Position numbers and translations under genes: made by a program
Shown here: positions 43,764-51,964 of the stretch, piece by piece
How positions within the stretch are numbered: the stretch's first letter is position 1
Layout of the letters: each line of letters starts with the position of its first letter
Assembly: GCF_030506305.1 (NCBI RefSeq)
Contig: NZ_CP119421.1
Location: 1-64,000 of the forward strand
Source: Porifericola rhodea
GTDB taxonomy: Bacteria > Bacteroidota > Bacteroidia > Cytophagales > Cyclobacteriaceae
Reading direction: 5' to 3'
Length of the DNA: 64,000 bases
Notes under the pieces: model-generated
Database searches by the model: none
What the model was told of the DNA's origin: nothing
The model's input: the letters and a program-made list of their open reading frames with translations, nothing else

Positions 43764-44681
43764 GTGTCAAATAGGATAAAATTAATCATACAAGCTTCCT
43801 GGGTAGGAATAGCGGGTAACACACTACTCGCATTTGTAAAAATGTATGTAGGCTTTACTGCTCATAGCCAGTCAGTTATAGGTGATGGTATAGATACATT
43901 TTCAGATATACTTACTTATGTTATCATTTTGTTTACTGCTCGTATTAGCCAGAAACCTCCCAGTGTCAAATATCCTTATGGCTATCTGCGAGCAGAAACT
44001 ATAGCCAGCAAATTTTTATCTTTTTTTATTTTTTTTGCGGGTGCTCAACTCCTTTATGCTAACCTTTCTACGCTAATCAGTGGTAAAGAAAGAGCACTAC
44101 CCGAAGCCCTGGCTCTTTATGTTACAGCTGTATCTATAGTAGGAAAATTTCTACTGGCCTATTGGCAATTCTATATTGGGAAGAAAACCAACAGCCGAAT
44201 GCTAATCGCCAATGCCAAAAATATGCGCGCAGATGTGGTGCTATCTATATCAGTGCTAATAGGTACCGCAGCTACCCTCTACTTTCAGATGCCACTGATA
44301 GATACACTCCTTGCCATCGTTGTAAGTTTGTGGATTTTAAGAATAGGTTTTAAGGTATTCATGGAGTCTAACACCGAGCTTATGGATGGAGTAGATGACA
44401 CATCGGCTTACGAAAGGGTTTTTGAGGCTGCGGATGCTGTCAAAGGAGCATACAATCCGCACCGAGCTCGCATCCGGAAAATGTCTAATCTTTATCTTAT
44501 TGACCTGGATATTGAAGTAGATGGGCAGATGAGTGTATCCGATTCACATAAGATAGGTGTGGCAGTAGAGCAGGAGATTAAAGACCGACTGGACAATGTG
44601 TATGACATCATGATACATATTGAACCCAAAGGCAATTATGAGGTTGATGAAAAGTTCGGCCTGAGTAGAGACCAGCTATAA
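43764..44681 (+). CDS. Cation diffusion facilitator transporter
   Basis: The 305-residue CDF protein has six membrane helices (about residues 10-225) and a C-terminal cytoplasmic metal-binding domain (about 220-300; HRARIRKMSNLYLIDLDIEVDG and MIHIEP). The first metal site appears as DGIDTFSD (D41, D44 and D48), with aspartates where Zn-type members have histidine. This favours Mn2+, Fe2+ or Cd2+ over strict Zn2+, though that is inference. The start is GTG at 43764. An in-frame stop lies 30 bases upstream and no ATG exists before the first helix. A 5-base inverted repeat (AGCGA and TCGCT, 43708-43726) sits in the promoter region. Confidence 0.9.
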   Translation: MSNRIKLIIQASWVGIAGNTLLAFVKMYVGFTAHSQSVIGDGIDTFSDILTYVIILFTARISQKPPSVKYPYGYLRAETIASKFLSFFIFFAGAQLLYANLSTLISGKERALPEALALYVTAVSIVGKFLLAYWQFYIGKKTNSRMLIANAKNMRADVVLSISVLIGTAATLYFQMPLIDTLLAIVVSLWILRIGFKVFMESNTELMDGVDDTSAYERVFEAADAVKGAYNPHRARIRKMSNLYLIDLDIEVDGQMSVSDSHKIGVAVEQEIKDRLDNVYDIMIHIEPKGNYEVDEKFGLSRDQL

Positions 44682-44696
44682 GGCTTACTTAATAAT

Positions 44697-44724
44697 AAAA
44701 AGGCCTGGAAATCCAGGCCCTTTT
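44697..44724. terminator. Bidirectional terminator after the CDF gene
   Basis: GGCCTGG pairs with CCAGGCC (7 bases, AAAT loop) between AAAA and TTTT flanks that can pair as well. Confidence 0.8.
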
Positions 44725-44761
44725 CATGTTCATGTAACAAAATATATGCACATTGGCATCT

Positions 44762-45403
44762 TTAAGATTCTAATTCTATACCAAGAACTTCCAGTGTTTG
44801 TACATCATCATGCATAGCAATCTGTGCTATCGTATTAAACCTATACATCCACTGTTGTAACTCATTAAGGGCTTTATCGCGCTTCATAGTAGCCTCATGC
44901 GCTTTTTTCTGTAGCTTTTTCTGCATCTGCTGCGCATCTTTTAGTGCCTCTATCATAGCTTTGCTCTGAGCAAGCTCAGCCTTACCAAGGCCATAAGCAT
45001 TAAGATCTTTTACAATAAGATCAATGTTTTTATAAAAAAGAATGGCCTGATCCAGCCAACCGTCAGATTGTAGACTTTTACTACCATCCAGATTTAAGGC
45101 TTTTTCTAAACCAGGTGTATCGTTCAGGGCTTCTTTTATAGTTTTTTGATGTTGTATGTAGGCTGCATAAGCCACTTTTTGGTCTTTCTGAATTACTTCC
45201 AGAAACTCATTCTTATTGTCAAATTCCAAGTTATATTGTTTCTGCTGGCGCTTCAGTTCTTCAAGCAGATTTTTTCCGATAGCTAGCTGGTTTGCATCAT
45301 AGTGGCAGGCTTCAAGTTTTTTTTGAATGTCTGGTTGGCCTAAGGCTCTCTCAATCATTGAATTTGCTCTAAGTAGCAACGTATCTACATTATAGATCAC
45401 CAT
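44762..45403 (-). CDS. Alpha-helical protein of unknown function, paralogue of 54679-55305
   Basis: The protein has 213 residues from the ATG at 45403; an upstream TTG would add seven. It is almost entirely alpha-helical with a lysine- and glutamine-rich coiled-coil (about 150-185, SKAMIEALKDAQQMQKKLQKKA). No signal peptide or membrane helix is visible. The C-terminus LQQWMYRFNTIAQIAMHDD matches LELWMRHFMKIAEVALNDS of the protein at 54679-55305. The match is weak but continuous over the full length. The family is not known to me. The shape suggests a four-helix-bundle or structural protein. Terminators lie on both sides, so it is a single transcription unit. Confidence 0.65.
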   Translation of the reverse strand: MVIYNVDTLLLRANSMIERALGQPDIQKKLEACHYDANQLAIGKNLLEELKRQQKQYNLEFDNKNEFLEVIQKDQKVAYAAYIQHQKTIKEALNDTPGLEKALNLDGSKSLQSDGWLDQAILFYKNIDLIVKDLNAYGLGKAELAQSKAMIEALKDAQQMQKKLQKKAHEATMKRDKALNELQQWMYRFNTIAQIAMHDDVQTLEVLGIELES

Positions 45404-45626
45404 ATCTTCATTTTTTTTGCACAAAGTACGATGAATCTATTGCCTGCACCTTTCAGTTATACCAACTATAGTACTTTAGAAAGATATTATTTTAGTAAAG
45501 TAATTTTATACTACAAACAGTCCTAAAATGGATTTGTGAACTTTATAATACGTATTAGCTTAATATTAATAGTACAAAATCTCGCATTCTATATCCACAA
45601 ATCAATAATTCAACATAATATCTTAC

Positions 45627-45660
45627 AAAAAAAGCCAGAATATTGCTCCGGCTTTTTTTT
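45627..45660 (-). terminator. Terminator of the exporter operon
   Basis: On the minus strand a stem of AAAAAAAGCC(A)G with C(C)GGCTTTTTTT, one mismatch, ends in a T run. It lies 13 bases after the TolC-like gene. Confidence 0.75.
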
Positions 45661-45672
45661 AGTCAAGTCATT

Positions 45673-47166
45673 CTAATCTATATACCCTTCCATCATTTCT
45701 TTAGTGAGCAATGTCTGATCTTTGGAAAAGTCGTATAAAGTAAGGCTTCTTAAATTATAAAAATCTGTCCAGAAATCTCTCAAAGACTGCACATACTGAC
45801 GACGAGCCTGATCTTTTTCCTGAAGTGCAATATTCAGATCTGTAATACTGATTTTACCAATCAGGTAACGTTGTTTGGCAATTTCAAACCTACGGTTAGC
45901 AATATCATCCGCGACTCTGGTAATCTCTACCTGATCTCTCAGCATCTTAAAAGTTTTAACCTGAGTATATACCAACTGCTCAAAATTAATACGCTCCTGT
46001 TCTATGCTGTACTGGGTAAGTTTGTAATCTGCTTCAGCAGTTTTCACTCTGGCTTTCTGCCTTCCCCAATTCACAATAGGTATGTTAAATCCTATTTGCA
46101 AACGTTGCTGGTTTTCAGGAGTATCGTACAATCCTGTAAACTCATCTCCTCTATTTGTAAGTCCGTAGGTAGCATATAAATTTGCCTGTAGCCCGCTATT
46201 ACCTTTGGCACGGGCAACTTCTCGTTCAGCTTCTTTTACCCTCCTCACATATTCAACCGGATTAGGATGGTTTTGCAGCGCCTGGCTTATTGCTGTCTGC
46301 TCATTAACATCAAAGTTTGGTATTACATTCGGTAGCCCCAAAACTATAGGTTCGCTGTCATTTAAACCAAGGTAGGAGCGCAAACGCAAGGTACTTGTTT
46401 CCAGATCTAATTGTGCCTGAGCAACATCCTGACGTGAACGCATAACATTATACTCTACCTGTAACAGATCGTTTTCACCGATTTTACCAAGGTTGTACCT
46501 CCCTTCAGAAATTTGGTAAATGGTATCGTTATTTGCCAGGTTCTGCTGCGCCATATTCAGGTTAATCTGCTGCAAAAGCACATCAAAATATAGATCTGTA
46601 GCCTCTACAGCTATCTGCTCCATCTCCTCAACGTAGTTCTTTTTAGAAGCCTCGTAGCGGAGTGGCTCTACCTCTTTATTCCACTTGAGTTCATTGAACC
46701 CAAATAGCGGCTGGCGCAGGCCTATAACTGCCGGGTTACCACTATAGCTGGTTTCGTCTACTTCAAAATTGTCAAATCGCTGAAGCTCAGACTGTACGAA
46801 AATCTCTCCACCGGAAAAACCAAGCTGCTGGCTAACTCCTAAATTAAGCTGTACCAGGTTTTGGTTTACCCTCCTAAACTCATAGCTACCATCCGGCTGA
46901 CGAATGGCGTCATTGCTTCGTAGATAGCCAGGTAGCGTACCTTCAATATACACCTCCGGACGGTAATCTGACAGATAAGTACGGTAGCGCCAGTAAAAGT
47001 TTTGCCGACGGGTATCTGCCAATAGAGCCTGTGGTGACTGGTTTCTGGCCAATGACACAATATCATTTAAGGTATATTGCTTCAGATAAAGCAGGCTATC
47101 ATTTTGGGCATAGCTCGCTGTACAAAAGAAAAAGAAAAATAGGCCAATACAGAGTAGTTTATTCAT
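45673..47166 (-). CDS. TolC-family outer-membrane exit protein
   Basis: The 497-residue protein has a signal peptide (MNKLLCIGLFFFFFCTASYA, cut near residue 20). It has two outer-membrane efflux protein repeats typical of TolC: the long helices from about 185-260 (EEMEQIAVEATDLYFDVLLQQINLNMAQQNL) and 390-480, with LRSYLGLNDSEPIVL between. It forms the trimeric outer-membrane and periplasmic tunnel of the tripartite exporter. It is the last gene of four on this strand, overlapping the permease gene by eight bases. Its terminator lies 13 bases downstream. Confidence 0.92.
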   Translation of the reverse strand: MNKLLCIGLFFFFFCTASYAQNDSLLYLKQYTLNDIVSLARNQSPQALLADTRRQNFYWRYRTYLSDYRPEVYIEGTLPGYLRSNDAIRQPDGSYEFRRVNQNLVQLNLGVSQQLGFSGGEIFVQSELQRFDNFEVDETSYSGNPAVIGLRQPLFGFNELKWNKEVEPLRYEASKKNYVEEMEQIAVEATDLYFDVLLQQINLNMAQQNLANNDTIYQISEGRYNLGKIGENDLLQVEYNVMRSRQDVAQAQLDLETSTLRLRSYLGLNDSEPIVLGLPNVIPNFDVNEQTAISQALQNHPNPVEYVRRVKEAEREVARAKGNSGLQANLYATYGLTNRGDEFTGLYDTPENQQRLQIGFNIPIVNWGRQKARVKTAEADYKLTQYSIEQERINFEQLVYTQVKTFKMLRDQVEITRVADDIANRRFEIAKQRYLIGKISITDLNIALQEKDQARRQYVQSLRDFWTDFYNLRSLTLYDFSKDQTLLTKEMMEGYID

Positions 47167-48511
47167 ATCTGAGTGAGGTTATAGGATCCTGGTTCGCTGC
47201 TTTACGGGCCGGGGCTATTCCAAAAATAAGGCCTACAGTAGCAGCTACACCAAAGGAGAGAATGATGGAAGTAAAAGTAATGACGGTAGGAATCTCCGCT
47301 ATTTTAGAAATACCAGTAGCGATCAATACCCCGGTGATGATTCCAATTAAACCACCAGCAATACTAATTAACATGGCTTCAAAAAGAAACTGCCAGATAA
47401 TGTCAGCCTTCTGCGCTCCCACAGCCAGCCTCAAACCAATCTCTTTTATCCGTTCCATCACAGAGGCTAGCATGATATTCATAATGCCTATACCTCCTAC
47501 CAGTAATGAGATACCTGCCAGTGCTCCCAATACGATATTAAAAATCTGGTTGGTTCTTTGTTGCTGCTTAATAAGAAGCTCAGGTATTTCAATTTCGTAA
47601 TCTATCACTCCATAATGCTTGCGCTCCAGCATGCGTGACAGAATTTCGGATACTTTGTTGAGCGAGTAGCTTTCATCAATACTTATCACGAGGCGGTCTA
47701 GCTGATGGTAATTTTTCTTCTCTTTAAATTCCTCACCACTTTCAGTATCATCACTTCGTGAAACCATCTGGCTATTTGCCATTTCTATCATCCGCTTAGT
47801 TACAAGAGAGCGATCGCGATAACGGATTAGCATGGTATTAATGGGCACATACACATCCATGTTATAATTACGGATGCCCAGCTTATTGATATTCTCATCG
47901 GTAATGAGCCTTTTGTCAAGTACTCCCACAATAGTCAGCCACTGGTCTCCTACTTTAATAGGCTTACCCAAGGCGTCTTCTTCACTGAAAAACCGGTCTT
48001 CTATAGACTTACCAATAATGCATACCGGCTCACCCTCACGTATCTGTTCCTCGCTAAAAGACTCTCCGTAGCCTATCCTAAAGTTAGCTACATCAAAATA
48101 GTCGTTCTTTACACCTACCAGCTTGGCAGACCTGCGAATACCATTCTTAATAATATATTTATCCATGATAATCTCCGGGCTTACTGTCTGTACTCCCGGT
48201 ATCACAGCTTCTATACTACTGACATCGTGCATCGTCAGTCCGGGAGAAAACTTTGGTTTCTTCTCACTGGGTGAGTCAGAAGTAAGATCTTCTTCGGTCT
48301 GCTCTATTACTGGTTTAATGATAATATTATTTACCCCTACCAGTTTTATCTGTTCCAGTATCTCTTGCTGAGCCCCTGCACCAATACCCAGCATCGCAAT
48401 CACTGCTGCTACCCCAAAAATGATACCCAGTGCAGTAAGGAGAGAACGCAACTTATTTGCTAATATCGCCTCCAGAGCTATATTAAAGTTCCCAAAGATT
48501 TTCTCAGTCAT
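47159..48511 (-). CDS. MacB-type ABC exporter permease
   Basis: The 450-residue permease has a first helix (about 18-42, LRSLLTALGIIFGVAAVIAML), a long periplasmic domain (about 45-325) and three C-terminal helices with the conserved block SVMERIKEIGLRLAVGAQKADI. In E. coli MacB the ATPase and permease are fused; here the ATPase is a separate gene two genes upstream. This class expels substrates from the periplasm through TolC without carrying them across the inner membrane. It overlaps both neighbours by eight bases. It is distinct from the stand-alone permease at 28799-30037. Confidence 0.93.
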   Translation of the reverse strand: MTEKIFGNFNIALEAILANKLRSLLTALGIIFGVAAVIAMLGIGAGAQQEILEQIKLVGVNNIIIKPVIEQTEEDLTSDSPSEKKPKFSPGLTMHDVSSIEAVIPGVQTVSPEIIMDKYIIKNGIRRSAKLVGVKNDYFDVANFRIGYGESFSEEQIREGEPVCIIGKSIEDRFFSEEDALGKPIKVGDQWLTIVGVLDKRLITDENINKLGIRNYNMDVYVPINTMLIRYRDRSLVTKRMIEMANSQMVSRSDDTESGEEFKEKKNYHQLDRLVISIDESYSLNKVSEILSRMLERKHYGVIDYEIEIPELLIKQQQRTNQIFNIVLGALAGISLLVGGIGIMNIMLASVMERIKEIGLRLAVGAQKADIIWQFLFEAMLISIAGGLIGIITGVLIATGISKIAEIPTVITFTSIILSFGVAATVGLIFGIAPARKAANQDPITSLRYE

Positions 48512-49787
48512 TCCCCTTGTCAGTTAGCGGTTGAGGCTCTTCTTCCAGATAAGCAATTTGCTTCTGGTCAGGGTTAGCCGGGGTAGACAAATAAATTATA
48601 TCGTCTTCTTCCAGGCCCCTCTCAATGACCACCATATCATTACCTTTGGCACCCAGAGCTATTTCCTGTTTTACGGTAGATAGTCCGTTCTTTTTAAAGA
48701 CATAGGTAAGGCTGTCGCCCTGGCTATAGACTGCTTCCATAGGCACTACCAGCACATTTTCTATATAATCAGTGATAATGGTGTTGCTGGTTGTCATGGC
48801 TGGGCGAAGCGTCGTATCGCTTTCGTTAATCAGCACGGTTATCTCAAATACCTTAGCATCAGAATTAGGACGCTGCTCACCCACATTAGCCACTTCCGTA
48901 ACTACGCCGGTAAGTCTTTTCTCTGGAAAGGCATCCAGGCCTATCTCTACCTCCTGCCCTGTCTGTACGCGACTGATGTCTACTTCATTGACATAGGTCT
49001 TAGAAATCATGGTAGTCAGGTCTGGGAGCGTAGCAACTTCAGGCTCCCAGGCATGAATTTGCGAGCCTTCTCCTTTCTTTTTGCCATTCCACTCTCGGGC
49101 ATAGATCACCATACCATTTTCAGGAGCTTTAATGATAAACTTTTTCGCCAATTCCTGTAGTTGAGTTAGATCAATCTGGTCATCTTGTAGTTTGGCACTG
49201 GCCTGAGCCATTTGCGAGCGGCTTTTTTGCAGGGTAAGCTGATACTCTTCTTTGGCCTGCTCTAGTGCACGAGTAGCTTTTTCAAGCTCCAACTCTGCCT
49301 GTTTGATAGTGGCAGGTGGCTCATACTGAGACTGTTCTAACTCCAGTTTCCTTTTTTGCAGATCATACTCCAGATTGATCAGTTTATCGCGCTTTTCTCT
49401 CAAATTGATGGCGGTATCTATCTGGGTCTGCTCGTACTTGTTCATACTCTCCTGCACATCCAGTTCCTCTTCCCGAATCTTGTTGCTCAGCTCAGAGTTA
49501 TCCAGTCGGGCTACATAACCGCCTTTTTCTACTATTGTACCTTCAGGCACGATATCATCAATTTTTACCTGATAGATTCGGGCATTACGCAGGCCAATTG
49601 GCCCCATCACACTCACAGAGTTTTTAGCCTGAAGCTCTCCTGAAACAGCTACATCTAGCTGAAGATCTGTCTTCTTCACTTTGGTAAGGATGTCCTGTTC
49701 AGTTTCGTTTCCCTGGTCGCTAAAGTAAAAATACGCCAATGCGGCTACGACCAATGCAGCGATCGGAATAATAATTTTTTTGGTCAT
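48504..49787 (-). CDS. MacA/HlyD-type periplasmic adaptor protein
   Basis: The 427-residue adaptor has an N-terminal membrane anchor (about residues 4-22, IIIPIAALVVAALAYFYF), a barrel-sandwich hybrid domain (QLDVAVSGELQAKNSVSVMGP), a long coiled-coil hairpin (about 100-200, rich in E, K, Q) and beta-barrel parts with VNEVDISRVQTGQEVEIGLDAFP. It bridges the permease and the TolC-like protein and couples ATP-driven movements. It starts 44 bases after the ATPase gene and overlaps the permease gene by eight bases. Confidence 0.93.
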   Translation of the reverse strand: MTKKIIIPIAALVVAALAYFYFSDQGNETEQDILTKVKKTDLQLDVAVSGELQAKNSVSVMGPIGLRNARIYQVKIDDIVPEGTIVEKGGYVARLDNSELSNKIREEELDVQESMNKYEQTQIDTAINLREKRDKLINLEYDLQKRKLELEQSQYEPPATIKQAELELEKATRALEQAKEEYQLTLQKSRSQMAQASAKLQDDQIDLTQLQELAKKFIIKAPENGMVIYAREWNGKKKGEGSQIHAWEPEVATLPDLTTMISKTYVNEVDISRVQTGQEVEIGLDAFPEKRLTGVVTEVANVGEQRPNSDAKVFEITVLINESDTTLRPAMTTSNTIITDYIENVLVVPMEAVYSQGDSLTYVFKKNGLSTVKQEIALGAKGNDMVVIERGLEEDDIIYLSTPANPDQKQIAYLEEEPQPLTDKGND

Positions 49788-49831
49788 GATTGAATAGTTG
49801 AGGGTAGTGAGGAAAAGAAAAATATATATGT

Positions 49832-50554
49832 TTACATAGGTTGCTGTAAGCTACTGCTTCGCCGAATCTCGGTATTAACTTCATCTTTCTCAATCAAGCC
49901 ATCCTTTAACCGTACAATTCTGTGTGAGTAGTGCGCGATATCGTCTTCGTGTGTTACCATAATAATGGTATTTCCCTGGTCATGCAGATCCTGAAACAGA
50001 TCCATCACATCATAAGAGGTTTTGGTATCCAGGTTACCTGTAGGCTCATCGGCAAGTATAATACTGGGGTTATTTACCAAAGCACGGGCAATAGCTACAC
50101 GCTGGCGCTGCCCTCCTGAGAGTTCATTAGGTTTGTGATATGCCCTGCTGCCCAACCCTACGTTTTCCAGAGCCTGCATAGCTCTGTCTTGCCTTTCTGA
50201 CTTATTGGTTCCGGCATAGATAAGCGGAAGCGCCACATTGTCTAATGAAGATGAGCGAGGAAGAAGGTTAAATGTCTGAAATACAAATCCGATCTCCTTA
50301 TTACGTACAGTAGCCAGCTCATTCTCACTCATATCACTGACATTCTGATCGTTAAGGAAGTAATCGCCTGAGGTTGGAGTGTCCAGGCAGCCAATAATAT
50401 TCATGAGGGTAGACTTACCGGAGCCAGAAGGCCCCATAAAAGCTACATACTCCCCTCGCTTTACCTGAATGGAAATAGACTCAAGGGCATGAATCTCTTC
50501 TTCGCCCATGCGATAAAGTTTGGCAATCGCGTTAGTTTCAATAATTGGTCTCAT
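49832..50554 (-). CDS. ABC exporter ATPase (MacB/LolD type)
   Basis: The ATPase has 240 residues from the ATG at 50554; the longer frame begins with GTG and adds a hydrophobic stretch, and is unlikely. It has Walker [10 protein letters not shown] (41-49), signature LSGGQRQR (145-152) and Walker B ILADEP (166-171). [21 protein letters not shown] is the Q-loop block of the LolD/MacB/FtsE group. It is the first gene of the four-gene exporter operon. The 250 bases before it hold two sets of palindromes and, further upstream, a small secreted-peptide gene on the same strand. Confidence 0.92.
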   Translation of the reverse strand: MRPIIETNAIAKLYRMGEEEIHALESISIQVKRGEYVAFMGPSGSGKSTLMNIIGCLDTPTSGDYFLNDQNVSDMSENELATVRNKEIGFVFQTFNLLPRSSSLDNVALPLIYAGTNKSERQDRAMQALENVGLGSRAYHKPNELSGGQRQRVAIARALVNNPSIILADEPTGNLDTKTSYDVMDLFQDLHDQGNTIIMVTHEDDIAHYSHRIVRLKDGLIEKDEVNTEIRRSSSLQQPM

Positions 50555-50635
50555 GATGGCTAGGCTAAGTAGTTTAAGGCTGAGTGATAAAACGCAATAC
50601 AATAGATAATAGAAAAGCACTCACCCCTAAGGTTT

Positions 50636-50655
50636 ATAACTAATCTTTTAGTTAT
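50636..50655 (-). promoter_or_regulatory. Inverted repeat upstream of the exporter operon
   Basis: ATAACTAA-tctt-TTAGTTAT is a perfect 8-base inverted repeat about 80 bases before the ATPase start. No T run follows in the operon direction, so it looks more like a protein-binding site than a terminator. Confidence 0.4.
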
Positions 50656-50733
50656 CTAACTTATGAAAAATTAAGAACTTATCCACTTTGCAAACGCAAC
50701 TTTCTACTAATTATTGAAATTAATGTACAAAAA

Positions 50734-50756
50734 CTTTTAAAAGAGTCTTTTAAAAG
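50734..50756 (-). promoter_or_regulatory. Tandem CTTTTAAAAG palindromes (operator or weak attenuator)
   Basis: The 10-base palindrome CTTTTAAAAG occurs twice, separated by three bases. Together the copies could also fold into one AU-rich hairpin followed by TTTTTG in the direction of the exporter, which would attenuate transcription coming from the small peptide gene. Confidence 0.4.
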
Positions 50757-50804
50757 ATTAGAGGGCAAACACTCTACTCACAAATATCTTTATGGGCTCC
50801 CCAA

Positions 50805-50948
50805 TTAGGAGCTTGCCAGCATGGCTCCGAGGTTCTGAGGTAACATCTGGTAAGCAGAGGGTTCTATCAGTTGGGCATGTGCCACAGTGTTAGCTAATAC
50901 GAAGAGTACAATACAAAAGAAAATCAGCAGCATAAATCTTTTAAACAT
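50805..50948 (-). CDS. Small secreted peptide precursor (47 residues)
   Basis: This reading frame has 47 codons. It starts with ATG at 50948, encodes MFKRFMLLIFFCIVLFVLAN, and continues to a classic signal-peptidase site TVAHA|Q. The mature part is only 22 residues, starting QLIEPSAYQ and ending AMLASS. A signal peptide this clear (two positive residues, 15 hydrophobic ones, A-x-A cleavage) argues that it is real. No similarity is recognised. It lies on the strand of, and 250 bases upstream from, a MacB-type exporter operon, and a TAnnTTTG element stands about 70 bases before its start. A leader or processed signalling or antimicrobial peptide are possible roles; neither is proven. Confidence 0.6.
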   Translation of the reverse strand: MFKRFMLLIFFCIVLFVLANTVAHAQLIEPSAYQMLPQNLGAMLASS

Positions 50949-51047
50949 GAATTATTCTATAGTTTAGGCAAACAGTTAGGTAGTCTTAATACTTATTAAT
51001 GATATTATCATTTTTTACCAAATCTACAAGCTCTTATTCAAATATCT
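50949..51047. other. Divergent region between the small peptide and PAP2 genes
   Basis: The 99 bases separate the two start codons. Together with the sORF and the exporter promoter region (50555-50804) they fill the gap 50555-51047. Apart from the promoter element listed at 51019 nothing more was recognised. Confidence 0.5.
51019..51026 (-). promoter_or_regulatory. -7 element candidate for the small peptide gene
   Basis: TAGATTTG on the minus strand matches TAnnTTTG. No well-spaced TTTG -33 element was found. It would leave a leader of about 63 bases. Confidence 0.4.
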
Positions 51048-51878
51048 ATGCACTTTCGTAAATGCTACATCATTTTTTGGTGTGCTCTCACTATTTTTTT
51101 ATCGTTCGCTACACCTCAGTCTTTTAGCCAGTCCAAAGCTTACTATTTATCTACTCAAAAAGAGGTACCCCTGCTTGCTGCGGGCGCTACCGGCACCATT
51201 AGCAGTCTTCTGCTCCGCAGAAACCAGGTACCTCTGGACTCTACCCAGATTATTGACCTGAAAACTGATCGCCTCTTAGGCATAGACCTACCAGCCACCG
51301 AAAATTACAGCCGTAAGGCTCGCATCGCCAGCGATGTATTTCTAAATGTATCTTACCTATTCCCTCTCACCCCTCTCCTGCTTTCTGAGGCACGGGCGGA
51401 ATACGGAGCCATCAGCCTGATGTTTCTAGAAACTCTACTGCTTAATGAAACTTTTACCGGTTTAAGCAAGGTGCTGGTCAGCCGCCCAAGACCTTTTACG
51501 CATAATGGTGATGTGGATTTTATGGATCGTACAGCTGAAGATAACAATCTGTCATTTTTCTCTGGCCATACCTCTTATACCGCAGCCATCTCGTTCTTTT
51601 CTGCGCAGATTTTGTCGCAGTATATAGATAATCCGACAACCCGCAACCTGATTTGGGCAGGAGCTATTGCCTGGCCTGCCGCTACCGGCTACTTCCGTTA
51701 CAAAGCGGGTAAACATTATGTAACAGATGTACTTACCGGCTATGTTGTAGGTGCTGCGCTAGGCTATTTTATTCCCCGACTACACGAAAGAGACGAAAAT
51801 ACTGAGGAAGGAAATGTCAGTACCCTTCAGCTATACCCTCAGGGGCCACAGATGTTTAAGCTGGTATGGGTCTTTTAG
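51048..51878 (+). CDS. PAP2-superfamily phosphatase
   Basis: The 276-residue protein has a likely N-terminal signal peptide (about 1-28, ending SFSQS) and membrane segments. All three acid-phosphatase motifs are visible: K-x6-R-P in KVLVSRPRP, SFFSGH at 169-174, and R217-xxx-G-x-H223-xxx-D227. These enzymes dephosphorylate lipid phosphates such as phosphatidate or undecaprenyl pyrophosphate at the periplasmic side. The substrate is not decided by the motifs. It is a single gene, divergent from the small peptide gene. Confidence 0.9.
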   Translation: MHFRKCYIIFWCALTIFLSFATPQSFSQSKAYYLSTQKEVPLLAAGATGTISSLLLRRNQVPLDSTQIIDLKTDRLLGIDLPATENYSRKARIASDVFLNVSYLFPLTPLLLSEARAEYGAISLMFLETLLLNETFTGLSKVLVSRPRPFTHNGDVDFMDRTAEDNNLSFFSGHTSYTAAISFFSAQILSQYIDNPTTRNLIWAGAIAWPAATGYFRYKAGKHYVTDVLTGYVVGAALGYFIPRLHERDENTEEGNVSTLQLYPQGPQMFKLVWVF

Positions 51879-51924
51879 TAATTTGAGAGACAAGCTCCTG
51901 AGCCTGCCTGTTAAAAGTATAAAA

Positions 51925-51953
51925 AAAGTCCAGCCTCCTAAGGTCTGGACTTT
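51925..51953. terminator. Terminator between the PAP2 and M42 genes
   Basis: AAAGTCCAG pairs with CTGGACTTT (9 bases, 11-base loop). A run of seven A on the left gives a good U tract for the minus-strand M42 gene; the plus-side tract is only three T. Confidence 0.75.
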
Positions 51954-51964
51954 CAGTGTTTAGA

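Noticed and set aside
50555-50620. Longer ABC ATPase with an N-terminal hydrophobic segment
   Set aside because: It would need a GTG start and overlaps likely control sequences. ATPases of this group start near [10 protein letters not shown].
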